Source of the DNA: Mangrovibacterium sp041596335
GTDB lineage: Bacteria; Bacteroidota; Bacteroidia; Bacteroidales; Prolixibacteraceae
Length of the DNA stretch: 64,000 bases
Direction: 5' to 3'
NCBI RefSeq assembly: GCF_041596335.1
Contig: NZ_JBFHIT010000009.1
Span: forward strand, 1 to 64,000
In this document: piece after piece, positions 34,413 to 43,764 of the stretch
Layout of the letters: every line of letters begins with the position of its first letter
Numbering within the stretch: the first letter of the stretch is position 1
Position numbers and translations under genes: made by a program
Notes under the pieces: model-generated
What the model was told of the DNA's origin: nothing
The model's input: only the letters and a program-made list of their open reading frames with translations
Databases searched by the model: none

Positions 34413-35633
34413 TCATTCTAATTCTGCAAATGTTTTCTTAATTCGTTTAATCGCATCTAGCATTTCATCCTGAGTGATAATCAGTGGAGGAGTAAACCGA
34501 ATAATATTCTCGTGTGTTGGTTTCGCGAGAATTCCATTTTCTTTCATTGCCAGACAAACGTCCCATGCGGTTTTGCCTTTTGTTGGTTTAATCACAATCG
34601 CATTCAACAAGCCTTTCCCACGAACCTGCTGAATTAACTCTGATTTTACTGCGCTCATCTCGGAACGGAACAATTCACCTATTTTGGTCGCATTATCAGC
34701 CAGTTTTTCCTCTTGTAAAACCTCGAGTGCCCTAATCGCTACTTTGGCTGCAATCGGGTTTCCTCCATAGGTTGAACCATGCTCGCCGGGTTTTATTGTC
34801 AGCATTATTTTGTCATCGGCCAATACACATGAAACCGGGTAAAGCCCTCCTGAAATTGCCTTGCCTAGTATTAAAATGTCAGGGCGTACATTCTCATGGT
34901 CGCAGGCAAGCATTTTCCCGGTACGGGCAAGACCTGTTTGTACTTCGTCGGCAACAAACAGGGCGTTGTGTTTTTTGCATAAGTCCGCCGCTTTTTTCAA
35001 ATAGCCGTCTTCGGGCAAATAAACTCCTGCTTCAGCCTGTATAGGTTCTACTAAAAATCCAGCGACATCAGGTTGTTTTAGCGCGTTTTCCAGTGCTTCC
35101 AGGTCGTTGTAAGGTGTGTTAATAAATCCTGGAGTAAAGGGGCCATAATCCGAATAGGCATCAGGATCGGATGACATGGATACGATTGTGATGGTACGGC
35201 CATGAAAATTGCCATTGCAAACCACTATTTTCGCCTGATTTTGGGGGATTCCTTTTACTTTATAGGCCCATTTTCGGGTTAGTTTTAGAGCTGTTTCTAC
35301 TGCCTCGGCTCCTGAGTTCATGGGAAGCATTTTGTCGTAACCAAATAACCTGGTCGTATATTCTTCCCATTCGCCCAAAACATTATTGTAGTATGCTCTG
35401 GAGGTGAGTGCCAGTTTCTGAGCTTGCTCAATCAGCGCATTCACGATTTTTGGATGGCAATGACCTTGGTTAACAGCCGAGTAGGCTGCAAGGAAATCGT
35501 AATATTTTTTTCCTTCTACATCCCAAACAAAAACACCTTGTCCACGCTCGAGCACAACTGGTAGCGGATGATAGTTGTGCGCGCCAAACCGGTCTTCCCG
35601 GTTCATGTAATAAGTTGAATCTTTTGTTTGCAT
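34413..35633 (-). CDS. rocD: Ornithine-oxo-acid aminotransferase
   Basis: The 406-residue class III PLP aminotransferase transfers the delta-amino group of ornithine to 2-oxoglutarate, giving glutamate semialdehyde in arginine/ornithine breakdown. Visible motifs are FLAAYSAVNQGHCHPKI, MNSGAEAVETALKL, the ornithine-type FHGRTI, DEVQTGLARTG and the PLP lysine in LGKAISGGLYPVS. I place the start at ATG 35633 (MQTKDST); an in-frame ATG at 35672 would add 13 residues without family similarity. It is monocistronic. Confidence 0.9.
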   Translation of the reverse strand: MQTKDSTYYMNREDRFGAHNYHPLPVVLERGQGVFVWDVEGKKYYDFLAAYSAVNQGHCHPKIVNALIEQAQKLALTSRAYYNNVLGEWEEYTTRLFGYDKMLPMNSGAEAVETALKLTRKWAYKVKGIPQNQAKIVVCNGNFHGRTITIVSMSSDPDAYSDYGPFTPGFINTPYNDLEALENALKQPDVAGFLVEPIQAEAGVYLPEDGYLKKAADLCKKHNALFVADEVQTGLARTGKMLACDHENVRPDILILGKAISGGLYPVSCVLADDKIMLTIKPGEHGSTYGGNPIAAKVAIRALEVLQEEKLADNATKIGELFRSEMSAVKSELIQQVRGKGLLNAIVIKPTKGKTAWDVCLAMKENGILAKPTHENIIRFTPPLIITQDEMLDAIKRIKKTFAELE

Positions 35634-35784
35634 AAAAATAGCTTTACCAAATTGTTTATGCAGATTTAACAATTATTCGGCTGATAACAAAACAGATGGA
35701 ACTGTTCGAAAATATGGACAAGCATGAATATTGTAATTGTTTTCGACCCTGAAATTCAGTATATAAACGAGATCAGAGAGTTGG

Positions 35785-37839
35785 CTATTTCCAAAAACGG
35801 ATGACCAGCATTTCGGTCAGGGCAAAAAGCAATGCGAGCAACAGCGCAAATTTCCATAATTCAATCACATTCGCATTGCTACTGTTTTGCTCAAGCCAAC
35901 TGCCGTTGTCCCGCTTAAAAATCTGACAATTCACTCCCGAGCTCTTAGCAATGTTTTCTAATTCGTCGGAAGAGTAAAAACTCAAATCAGATTCCAATCG
36001 GCTGTAGTTGAAAGCTAAAGGAATTTCGACTCCTTCAGCCGATGACAGGTTGTAAAAGCCCGCTTCGTGGATCATGTCACCGGTTGAAAAGCGATAGTCG
36101 GTGTAACGATCGTTTAAATTGGGCACCTGAACCGGATTATCCTCTCCGGGTCTTTTTAGAAACAAGTTTTCAGATTGGTTGATTTGTTGGCCTAATTTGA
36201 GACTTATAATCTGATTGTTTTGCACCGGGTATTCGATTGTTTGCGGGAAATAGCTGTGAAGCGCAATATTGTAGATGACCGGAACAAAAAGAGCATGGCG
36301 GTAGAAATCGGACGCGTTAACTGATAGTGGAAAGGTAAATTGATACAGCCTTCCTTGTTCAAACGGAAACTCGGATAATGCCGCGCTGCCATTGTTGTTG
36401 GTCATAATGGTCGTTCCAACAGTTTGTACTTTTTGTTTCAGCGGAAAATAGATCTGGATTGAGGGGAGTTTAACCCGATCGTAATCGCGGGTGAAGACAT
36501 CGTGAAAAAGATGATGCTGCAGATTCAGACGATCTATTTTTAAGGGCGATGTGACATTGTTGTCGAACTGTAAGGCGTTTAGTTGGCTGAACAACTCATT
36601 GTATGAGGTTTGATCGATTGTTTCGCCTGGAAAAACAGCGACACTTCCTCCGTCCTTAATAAAACTGACGAGTGCCGTTTGTAGTCCTTTGGAAAGAGTA
36701 GGCAAGTTGACCAAAAAAATGCATTGGTACTCTGCAAAGCGACTTATTTGTAGTCGGTTGTCTGACATTTTTTGCAGCCTGACTTGCTCGTCCTGATAAA
36801 ACAATTTTTCAATCCATTGATTGGCCGGATCGTTTTCGGGACTGATTAAAAGAGTCGAAACATGCGGATCAACGCGATAACTGAAATAGTAGGAATTGTC
36901 GTAGCTTATCGGATAATCATCCAATTCCAGTTTGCAGTAGTGGTTCCCCTGTTTTCGATTTTGGTAGCTTATTTCGGCTTCAATCGTTTCGCCAGCTTTC
37001 AAATTAATTGTTTGCATCGATCTCAACGAGTCATTCAACAAAAAGCGCAACGGAATATTATTGAACGATTTGGTGGAACGATTCGTAATTCTGGCTTTCA
37101 ATACTTCGAGCTGCCCCTGTAATCGGCCTGGAGAATGAAGCCAGCACGTGTCAATAACCAAATTGTTGACCTCTGGTTGTGCCATTGGTATCAAGTAAAT
37201 CTGGGTCTTATCATCAACTTCAACCTGATTTAAATCGGTCACGTTTCGTTGGAAGTCTGACAGCAAATAAATGTTTTTGTCGAGCTTTGGGTGATTAGAT
37301 TCAAGCTGTTTAGTTAGAATTGCGACAACCTTGCTCAACGGCATGTTGGCAGCAGAGCTTTTAATTTTTCCAATTTCGCTGATGAGTTCCTCTTTTGTGA
37401 GGCTGAGCCGTTGTTGCGATGTCGCATCATTGGTTAAAAGCATAAAATGTGTGCCGGGCAGAAAGCTATTAGCCAGTTCAATTGATTTTATTTTAGCCTC
37501 TTCCAATAGCGTTCCGTTCCCCGAAATTCCATTCATCGAAAACGAATTGTCGATGTAGATGCCGATTGAATTTTCGGAATTAGGTGCACTGGAGCTCCCC
37601 AGTGGAATATAAGGCTGAGCAAATGCCAGTACAATAAAGGCGACAATAAGAATACGGCAAGCCAAAATCACCAGTTGTTTCAGATTCTGCTTCTTTTTCG
37701 ATTCGTCGTAAAGTATTTTTAAAAAGTCAACCTGACTGAAATAAACCGTCTTATAGCGTTTGAATTGCAGAATGTGAATCAGTATTGGTAGGCACACCAG
37801 ACTAAGCGCAAAAAGAAAATTAGGGTCGGCAAATTTCAT
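35785..37839 (-). CDS. BatA-type membrane protein with VWA-like domain
   Basis: The 684-residue protein begins with the BatA N-terminal domain: MKFADPNFLFALSLVCLPILIH, a membrane helix, then LVILACRILIVAFIVLAFAQPYIP, a second helix. A von Willebrand A-like region follows (IGIYIDNSFSMNG), then beta-rich periplasmic sequence, and a last membrane helix at the C-terminus (ELWKFALLLALLFALTEMLVI). Bat-type proteins of Bacteroidota form an inner-membrane assembly linked to stress tolerance with MoxR ATPases; no moxR is adjacent here. The gene is preceded by a 324-bp gap and is divergent from the MerR gene. Confidence 0.8.
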   Translation of the reverse strand: MKFADPNFLFALSLVCLPILIHILQFKRYKTVYFSQVDFLKILYDESKKKQNLKQLVILACRILIVAFIVLAFAQPYIPLGSSSAPNSENSIGIYIDNSFSMNGISGNGTLLEEAKIKSIELANSFLPGTHFMLLTNDATSQQRLSLTKEELISEIGKIKSSAANMPLSKVVAILTKQLESNHPKLDKNIYLLSDFQRNVTDLNQVEVDDKTQIYLIPMAQPEVNNLVIDTCWLHSPGRLQGQLEVLKARITNRSTKSFNNIPLRFLLNDSLRSMQTINLKAGETIEAEISYQNRKQGNHYCKLELDDYPISYDNSYYFSYRVDPHVSTLLISPENDPANQWIEKLFYQDEQVRLQKMSDNRLQISRFAEYQCIFLVNLPTLSKGLQTALVSFIKDGGSVAVFPGETIDQTSYNELFSQLNALQFDNNVTSPLKIDRLNLQHHLFHDVFTRDYDRVKLPSIQIYFPLKQKVQTVGTTIMTNNNGSAALSEFPFEQGRLYQFTFPLSVNASDFYRHALFVPVIYNIALHSYFPQTIEYPVQNNQIISLKLGQQINQSENLFLKRPGEDNPVQVPNLNDRYTDYRFSTGDMIHEAGFYNLSSAEGVEIPLAFNYSRLESDLSFYSSDELENIAKSSGVNCQIFKRDNGSWLEQNSSNANVIELWKFALLLALLFALTEMLVIRFWK

Positions 37840-38163
37840 TACTATGGTTTTGGAATTCTAAATTGGGCTAGATCACCCTATATTTTTTAGTAGAAAATCA
37901 ACCGCATAATTATTGAAAATTTTCGATGATCTTCGATTATAGAATGCAATAATATCCAAAAATAAGCGAATACCGGGTAATTTGCCGGCAATTTCATGGA
38001 TTGATTCATGAATTTGCATGTACTTGTGTTTGTTTAGTATTTTTATGGAATTATAAAACAAAAACAGCACGAGATATGTTAATTCTTTAGTTTGTTTTCT
38101 ATTTTGCAGAGAAATGCATGATAACTGGTTTTTGACAAAAAGCACTGATAAAAGACACGGAAT
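37840..38163. other. Divergent intergenic region before the MerR-type gene
   Basis: I see no gene, terminator or full consensus promoter here. CTATTTTG (38099-38106) resembles a -7 element but lacks the TAnnTTTG spacing. A MerR-type regulator often binds its own divergent promoter region, so operators would be expected here. Confidence 0.4.
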
Positions 38164-39048
38164 ATGAATTACTATACGATTAAAGATCTTGAAACACTTT
38201 CCGGCATTAAGGCACATACCATCAGGATTTGGGAAAAACGCTATGGTTTGCTGGTTCCTGAACGAACGACTACGAACATTCGATTTTATACCGATGATGA
38301 ATTGAAGCACATGCTAAACGTTGCTGCACTAGTGAAGCGTGGCCATAAAATATCTAAAGTTTCAGCTTACAGCAACGACCAAATTCATGAAGAGGTGCTG
38401 AAACTGAATATAAAGTCGAGTTCAATGGATGATTATTTAGATCAGCTAGTTATCCATATTGTTGATTTTGATACTCTTAAATTTGAATCCTTGCTGGACG
38501 AACTTCAAACGCGATTTGGTTTTGAAAAATTTATTGTAGAGCTTGTTTTTCCCTTGTTCCATAAAATTGGTGTTTATTGGCAAATCGGAAGCATGTTTCC
38601 TGCCCAGGAGCATCTGATTTCAAACTTGATTCGCAAACGGTTAATAATTGAAAGCTCGAAATTTAAACCAGCAGCAAATCCACAAACGGCTTTGTTTTTC
38701 CTTCCCGAGGGTGAATTGCATGAGTTGGGTTTGTTGTTTGTCCAATATTTGGTTGTTAAACATCATTTTAAACCAATTTATCTGGGGCAGAATGTGCCTT
38801 TTGAAGACTTGAAAAATATGGCGGGTAACACGAGTTTTGATCTTGTCGTGACCTCTTTTGTAAATGTCAAAGAGAAAGCTGAAATGGAAGAATATTTGAA
38901 TGAATTGAGTGCTGTTTTTAATTCAAGTCGGATATTGATTAGTGGACAACAAGTTCGAATTCAGCAGCCTGAATTGCCTGCGAATGTCCATTTCATAAGC
39001 CATTCGCAGGACGTGGGAGACCTAATTGCTCAAATAAAAAGGCGCTAG
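38164..39048 (+). CDS. MerR-family regulator with cobalamin-binding domain (CarH/LitR type)
   Basis: The 294-residue protein has a MerR HTH at the N-terminus (IKDLETLSGIKAHTIRIWEKRYGLL), a four-helix bundle at about 85-165, and a Rossmann cobalamin-binding domain. The signature W-x9-EH of adenosylcobalamin photoreceptors is present as Trp139 and Glu149-His150 (WQIGSMFPAQEH), and the axial-ligand motif ExHxxG appears at 184-189 with His186. In CarH and LitR, light breaks the adenosylcobalamin-carbon bond and releases DNA. The presence of these residues favours cobalamin binding, but light sensing is inferred. Adjacent targets are not evident. Confidence 0.82.
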   Translation: MNYYTIKDLETLSGIKAHTIRIWEKRYGLLVPERTTTNIRFYTDDELKHMLNVAALVKRGHKISKVSAYSNDQIHEEVLKLNIKSSSMDDYLDQLVIHIVDFDTLKFESLLDELQTRFGFEKFIVELVFPLFHKIGVYWQIGSMFPAQEHLISNLIRKRLIIESSKFKPAANPQTALFFLPEGELHELGLLFVQYLVVKHHFKPIYLGQNVPFEDLKNMAGNTSFDLVVTSFVNVKEKAEMEEYLNELSAVFNSSRILISGQQVRIQQPELPANVHFISHSQDVGDLIAQIKRR

Positions 39049-39085
39049 CCAGTGCGGAATTAAACGCTGGGGCGCGAAATGAAAT

Positions 39086-39484
39086 TCAGGGTAGTTTAGT
39101 CCCTTTTGCACCCCACCAATAAAAAGCCTGCATTTTTAGGCGGTTGGTTTTTACAGCCGGGTCTTCAGCCTCCATTTTTATCGCTTCCTCCAGACTGTCG
39201 ACATCAAAAATCAGCAGTCCGCGAAATTCACCGCCGTTTTCAAACGGGCCAGCCATTACCAGCTTACCCGATTCAGCCATCTTATTAAGATGAGCTAGAT
39301 GCAGTTCTTGCATTTTTGCTGCCTCCAGCGAATCTTTACTGCGTTCGGTACCGCTCAAAAGGTGCATAAAAACATACCGCTTCATAATGTACGTTGTGTC
39401 ACCTTCTGTCATTGCAAATTCGCGTTGTGCGATCGTCGTTAAACTTATCCATAGCAATGCGAACGTTAAAATAGTCTTGATCAT
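39086..39484 (-). CDS. YciI-like protein with signal peptide
   Basis: The 132-residue protein has a signal peptide ending near TIAQ, then a ferredoxin-like fold typical of YciI (YVFMHLLSGTERSKDS, LAHLNKMAESGKLVMAGPFENGGEFRGLLIFDVDSLEEAIKM). Most YciI proteins are cytoplasmic and of unclear function; an exported version is less usual. It lies 18 bases after msrA, so the pair may be one transcript. Confidence 0.78.
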   Translation of the reverse strand: MIKTILTFALLWISLTTIAQREFAMTEGDTTYIMKRYVFMHLLSGTERSKDSLEAAKMQELHLAHLNKMAESGKLVMAGPFENGGEFRGLLIFDVDSLEEAIKMEAEDPAVKTNRLKMQAFYWWGAKGTKLP

Positions 39485-39502
39485 GTTGCTGATTTTTATG
39501 AA

Positions 39503-40069
39503 TTACTTTACGCTACTCTTCAACCGGTCTTTAAAAACATCTCGGAATTTTTCCAGTTTGGGAATGATCACAAATTGGCAATAACCTTGCGACGGATTAT
39601 TCTGAAGGTAGTCCTGATGATATTCTTCAGCCGGGAAAAAATTAGTCCAGGGAGATACTTCGGTAACCACTTTCGTACCAAAAATTTGACCGGAGTTTAA
39701 CTGCGTAATCACGGCCTCTGCTATTTGTTTCTGACGGTCGTTGTGATAAAATATTACCGATCGGTATTGGGTTCCGGTGTCTCCACCTTGTCGGTTTAAG
39801 GTAGTAGGGTCGTGGGTCGCGAAAAAGACTTCGAGTATTTCAACGAAACTTAAAACTTCAGGATTGAATTCGATTTCAACAGCTTCGGCATGTCCGGTTC
39901 GGCCACTACAAACTTCTCGGTACGACGGATTTATGATTTCGCCTCCAGAGTATCCTGATGTAACTGAAATGACACCTTTTAGCTCTTTATAAATTGCTTC
40001 GGTGCACCAAAAGCAGCCACCACCTAGTGTCGCAATTTCTGTTGTAATCGTTTTCTCGTTTGTCATCAT
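39503..40069 (-). CDS. msrA: Peptide-methionine (S)-S-oxide reductase
   Basis: The 188-residue enzyme repairs methionine S-sulfoxide in proteins. The catalytic motif GGGCFWC has Cys19, followed by GVISVTSGYSGG, CSGRTGHAEAVEIEF, FFATHDPTTLNRQGGDTGTQYRS and YHQDYL, all family hallmarks. There is no MsrB fusion. Two ATGs, 40069 and 40066, are possible. It precedes the YciI-like gene by 18 bases. Confidence 0.94.
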   Translation of the reverse strand: MMTNEKTITTEIATLGGGCFWCTEAIYKELKGVISVTSGYSGGEIINPSYREVCSGRTGHAEAVEIEFNPEVLSFVEILEVFFATHDPTTLNRQGGDTGTQYRSVIFYHNDRQKQIAEAVITQLNSGQIFGTKVVTEVSPWTNFFPAEEYHQDYLQNNPSQGYCQFVIIPKLEKFRDVFKDRLKSSVK

Positions 40070-40469
40070 ATAAAAGTTTAGAAAGATGATCGTCAGTAGT
40101 TATTTCATTCTTTCGTGTTCTTATTTCAGGTCGATTCCGAATCGTCTGGCAAATTCGAATTGTCGCGTCATGTGAACAAGAACAAGCAGGTTGATTGAAA
40201 AGTCGGAGCATTATGCGCCGACATAAAAGGGTATTTTAAAATACCTTTTTAGCTGATCAATGTTGTGCTCCTATCGATTGAGTAGACAAAACAACAAAGA
40301 ACAGTTGTCGGTTCGAGCTAACCCGCTTGTATTTCACCAAATTACGATGCAAAGAAATGTGTCAAAAGTCAACAAGCTTGTGTCCGTAATAGGATCGATT
40401 TCTTGCCACAGAGGCTGAATTTAACACAGATCGGCTGATCAGAATAAACAAAGGAATCTGAATTTAGTT
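40070..40469. other. Intergenic region between msrA and the VTT-domain gene
   Basis: Two adjacent hairpins occupy 40202-40245 and are described separately. Otherwise the sequence is AT-rich with only spurious frames. It must hold the msrA promoter, but I see no full consensus. Confidence 0.45.
40202..40245 (-). terminator. Two adjacent hairpins, probable terminator of the leftward VTT operon
   Basis: GTCGGAGCA and TGCGCCGAC (40202-40222) form a stem with one mismatch, and GGTATTTTAAAATACC (40230-40245) is a perfect 16-base palindrome. On the minus strand the first hairpin is followed by CTTTTC, consistent with termination of the transcript from 42334 leftward. Either could also be an operator. 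Confidence 0.4.
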
Positions 40470-41078
40470 TTAAAACTGGTGACTTTGAAAAATGATGAAG
40501 CCATAAATTAAGAAGCGAAGAATCCGGAAAAGAGCAAAATAGGTGAACCGTTTCAATGGGTACTCGGTTGTGCCAACCAGCATACTAATAAGCGCCCAGG
40601 GTAACGGAGTAAGTGCCGCAGCTACAATTAGCGCCGAACCAAATTTTCGAAAAAGCGGCCAATACTTGCTGAAGAACTTCCGGCTCATGTATCGAAAAAA
40701 GATCATTCGTTGTAAATACCGACCTATCAGGAAGGAGACATAACCGGCAGTATAGGATACTCCGGCAAAAAAGGACAGATTTAACAGGTAGTGAATAAAA
40801 TCACCTTTGTTAAACGCCCATAACATGAAAAATTCAGGCGGGAAAAGCCCGAAAATAAACTCTGATCCAATGTAAATGAGGTAAATTAATGTGGCATTAT
40901 CGTAGAATTTCCTGAGCCAAACCTGTTGGTTCTCAGTCACGATGAATTCCTTGAAAAGGTAATAAGCCGCAGCAATTATGGCTGCATAAATTAAGGTGCG
41001 GCCCATATTCTGTAGTAAAAATCCAATTTTACTTTGGTTGGTCGAAGGTTGATTTTCTGTATTCATTTTCTTTGTCAT
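40470..41078 (-). CDS. VTT/DedA-like inner-membrane protein
   Basis: From ATG 41078 the protein has 202 residues with about five hydrophobic helices. The segment SEFIFGLFPPEFFMLWAFNKGDFIHYLLNLSFF followed by AGYVSFLIGRYLQ fits the VTT (DedA) family with its re-entrant loop. Members flip or scramble polyprenyl phosphates or phospholipids. The match is by pattern and hydrophobicity. The start is chosen downstream of the neighbouring stop at 41089; the frame extends to 41132 without family-like sequence. Confidence 0.6.
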   Translation of the reverse strand: MTKKMNTENQPSTNQSKIGFLLQNMGRTLIYAAIIAAAYYLFKEFIVTENQQVWLRKFYDNATLIYLIYIGSEFIFGLFPPEFFMLWAFNKGDFIHYLLNLSFFAGVSYTAGYVSFLIGRYLQRMIFFRYMSRKFFSKYWPLFRKFGSALIVAAALTPLPWALISMLVGTTEYPLKRFTYFALFRILRFLIYGFIIFQSHQF

Positions 41079-41088
41079 CTGTAAACTA

Positions 41089-41664
41089 TCATCCTGCAAT
41101 TCGTTCGAGCAACCAAGCGATGTTTTCGCCAAGTGTTTTTATGGTCTGAATGCCTTCGTCGTCTTTTAACACGTCCCCTTCGGCTTTGCCAAACGCGAAA
41201 TTCCAATACGATGAGCCAGGGACAATCATTTGACTTATCAGGAAAAAATTGTTAATCGTTTCAAAGGTATGTAGTTGCCCGCCTCTTCGAACTGAAATAA
41301 CGGCAGCTCCTATTTTACGCTTCAAAAGGTGTCCATTTCCCCGCGTAACATAGCCTGCAACATCAATTAAAGCCTTTATTTCGGTTGTCACATCTGCAAA
41401 ATAAACCGGCGACCCGATAATAATAGCATCAGCAGCAAGCATTTTGGCGATGCATTCGTTAATAGCAACGTTTTTAATATGGCATTGTTTGTTTTTAATC
41501 TCCCGACATTTGCCACAGGCGGTACAGCCGTGCACCTGCTTTCCACCCAGCTGAAATATTTCAGTCTGGTATCCGGCATTTTTTAAAGGCTCCAGCGCTG
41601 TGTCAAGCAAGATGCGGGTATTGCCATTTTTTCGCGGGCTTCCGTTAATTCCCAATACTTTCAT
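41089..41664 (-). CDS. Flavodoxin-like NAD(P)H-dependent FMN reductase
   Basis: The 191-residue protein has the flavodoxin-like FMN-binding start GINGSPRKNGNTR (residues 5-17) and a CTACGKC-type Cys motif as in iron-sulfur flavoproteins, then SPVYFADVTTEIKALID. It would bind FMN and perhaps a cluster through Cys47, Cys50 and Cys53. Substrate unknown. It lies between the DUF4159 gene and the VTT gene in one operon. Confidence 0.8.
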   Translation of the reverse strand: MKVLGINGSPRKNGNTRILLDTALEPLKNAGYQTEIFQLGGKQVHGCTACGKCREIKNKQCHIKNVAINECIAKMLAADAIIIGSPVYFADVTTEIKALIDVAGYVTRGNGHLLKRKIGAAVISVRRGGQLHTFETINNFFLISQMIVPGSSYWNFAFGKAEGDVLKDDEGIQTIKTLGENIAWLLERIAG

Positions 41665-41677
41665 GTCGAATTAAAAT

Positions 41678-42334
41678 TTAGTTGCTGAAAACATATGAAA
41701 CAATGTTTGCTCCCATTTTTAGAGCCTTTTCCCGTACGACTGGACTGTCGCCATGAACTGCAGGATCTTCCCAGCCATCGCTGATATCTGATTCGTAGGT
41801 GTACAAACACACCAGCCGGTTTTCAATAAAAAGGCCAAAAGCTTGAGGTCGTTTCCCGTCGTGTTCGTGTATTTTGGGGAGTCCATTCGGAAACTCGAAT
41901 TTCTGATGGAAAATTGGATGGTCGGTTGGAAGTTCAACAAAATCCTGATCGGCAAAAATCTTTCTCATTTCGCGACGAATGAAGGCATCGAGGCCATAAT
42001 TGTCGTCGATGTATAAGAAGCCACCTGCTTCGAAATATAATTTCAGGTTTCTGCATTCTTCCGGAGAGAATACAATATTTCCGTGGCCGGTAAGGTGTAA
42101 AATAGGGTAGTTGAAAATTTCGGTGCTTCCGGGTTCTACAGTTCCTGGATCAGCGGAGAAATTCGTATTTAATTCCCGGTTACAAAAGCTCATTAAATTT
42201 GGTAAAGCGGTTGGGTCGGCATACCAATCGCCACCTCCCCGGTACTTCACAAGACCGATTTTTAGATCGGAAGGCTGAGCCCACCCCGGTTGGTTAGCCA
42301 AAATTAAAAATGAGATAATGAGCAAGATTTTCAT
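41678..42334 (-). CDS. DUF4159 domain protein, exported
   Basis: The 218-residue protein has a signal peptide ending at GWAQ, then the DUF4159 pattern: LKIGLVKYRGGGDWYAD, YPILHLTGHGNIVFSPEE, LYFEAGGFLYIDDNYG and the later TYESDISDGWED. The fold resembles a type 1 glutamine amidotransferase-like domain; function unknown. TATCTTTG on the minus strand (42353-42360) is a likely -7 element 18 bases upstream. It heads a three-gene operon (14- and 11-bp gaps). Confidence 0.82.
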   Translation of the reverse strand: MKILLIISFLILANQPGWAQPSDLKIGLVKYRGGGDWYADPTALPNLMSFCNRELNTNFSADPGTVEPGSTEIFNYPILHLTGHGNIVFSPEECRNLKLYFEAGGFLYIDDNYGLDAFIRREMRKIFADQDFVELPTDHPIFHQKFEFPNGLPKIHEHDGKRPQAFGLFIENRLVCLYTYESDISDGWEDPAVHGDSPVVREKALKMGANIVSYVFSN

Positions 42335-42523
42335 AATTCAATTGCTAGGATTCAAAGATAGTAAGAATGAAATAGTTTTGAAGATTTTTATGAATTTGAC
42401 AGGTAATATAGCAAACAGAAAAACTTATTGAGGAGAATGCTGTTATTTTTGCCAATGAATACCCGTGGCAGCATTCGTTTGTTCGAAGTGAATCGAATTC
42501 GTTGTCATTAAAAATTTAGATTG

Positions 42524-43759
42524 ATGGAAAGAAGTTTTACCACCCGTTCGCTAAATATTCCTTTTCCTAAAGACGATCCGCATCGATCGCTGGATATGCC
42601 TGTTTATGAGTCTGTTGCTTTCGAGTTTGCAACATCGGAAGATATTGCCGCAAACTTTAGAGGTGAACTGCCCGCGCATGTATACTCGCGCACCAGCAAC
42701 CCAACAGTGGAGTATTTCGAGCGAAAGATGAAAAGCCTCACAATGGCGCATCAGGTATTGGCTTTGGCATCTGGTATGGCAGCAATAACGAATACTATTT
42801 TGTCGCTTTGTAAGGCTGGCGATAACATTATTTCCGGTAATCACTTGTTCGGTCACAGTTATGCTCTGTTTAAACAGAGTTTGTCGAATTACGGATTGGA
42901 AACCCGATTTGTGGATACAACCAAGCCGGCAGAAGTTGAACGGCTGATTGATGAAAATACCCGTTTAATTTATTTTGAAACCGTCACAAATCCTCAGTTA
43001 GAAATCGCCGATATTCGGGCTCTGTCCGAATTAGCCAACAAATATAATCTGGTATTGGTTGCGGATAGTACACTCACTCCGCCGGTTGTTTTTAACTCAA
43101 AATCATTGGGGGTTCATGTCGAAGTGATGTCTACCACCAAGTACATTTCAGGCGGTGCAACTTCGTTTGGCGGAGTGATTCTGGATAACGGTATATTTGA
43201 ATGGGCAAAAAACCCAAACACGAAAACATTTAGCGAGAAATTTGGGAAAGACGCTTTCATTGCCCGCTTGCGAAAAAATTATTACCGAAATACCGGTGCA
43301 GCAATGACAGCCCATACTGCTCACTACCAAATACTGGGACTGGATATTCTCGAACTACGTTTAGAGCGAAGCTATGGTAGTTGTTTGTCCTTGTGCGAGT
43401 TCCTTTTCAATAACCAGAAAGTAAAAAAAGTAACCTATCCCGGATTGAAATTCTCTGCAGATTATGGCTTGGCTATGAGTCAGTTCAATGGCAAACCGGG
43501 AACTATTTTAACCTTCGATTTGGAATCGCAAGCTGCCTGTTTCTCTTTTATGAATCGATTGCAGATTATTCGCAGAGCAACCAACCTGAATGATAATAAG
43601 TCGCTGATTATTCACCCATTTTCAACGATTTACGCAGAATTCACGGAGTCCGACAGGCAGGAAATGTGCATTCGCGATACCATGATGCGATTGTCGGTTG
43701 GGATTGAGGCACCGGCAGATCTAATTTCGGATATTGACCAGGCCTTGGCTGCTATTTAA
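42524..43759 (+). CDS. Trans-sulfuration-type PLP enzyme (Cys/Met metabolism family)
   Basis: The 411-residue enzyme belongs to the cystathionine gamma-synthase/O-acetylhomoserine sulfhydrylase group. SRTSNPTVEYFERKM, SGMAAITNTI and the PLP lysine in MSTTKYISGGATSFGG are visible; the Lys is in STTKY. It would make or break a C-S bond in methionine or cysteine metabolism. The start is ATG 42524 (MERSFTTRS), since the codon before it is TTG. TATTTTTG (42444-42451) may be its -7 element. Exact substrate cannot be fixed from sequence. Confidence 0.87.
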   Translation: MERSFTTRSLNIPFPKDDPHRSLDMPVYESVAFEFATSEDIAANFRGELPAHVYSRTSNPTVEYFERKMKSLTMAHQVLALASGMAAITNTILSLCKAGDNIISGNHLFGHSYALFKQSLSNYGLETRFVDTTKPAEVERLIDENTRLIYFETVTNPQLEIADIRALSELANKYNLVLVADSTLTPPVVFNSKSLGVHVEVMSTTKYISGGATSFGGVILDNGIFEWAKNPNTKTFSEKFGKDAFIARLRKNYYRNTGAAMTAHTAHYQILGLDILELRLERSYGSCLSLCEFLFNNQKVKKVTYPGLKFSADYGLAMSQFNGKPGTILTFDLESQAACFSFMNRLQIIRRATNLNDNKSLIIHPFSTIYAEFTESDRQEMCIRDTMMRLSVGIEAPADLISDIDQALAAI

Positions 43760-43764
43760 TGAAA

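Noticed and set aside
42521..42523. TTG as start of the trans-sulfuration enzyme gene
   Set aside because: ATG follows directly at 42524; no reason to use TTG.
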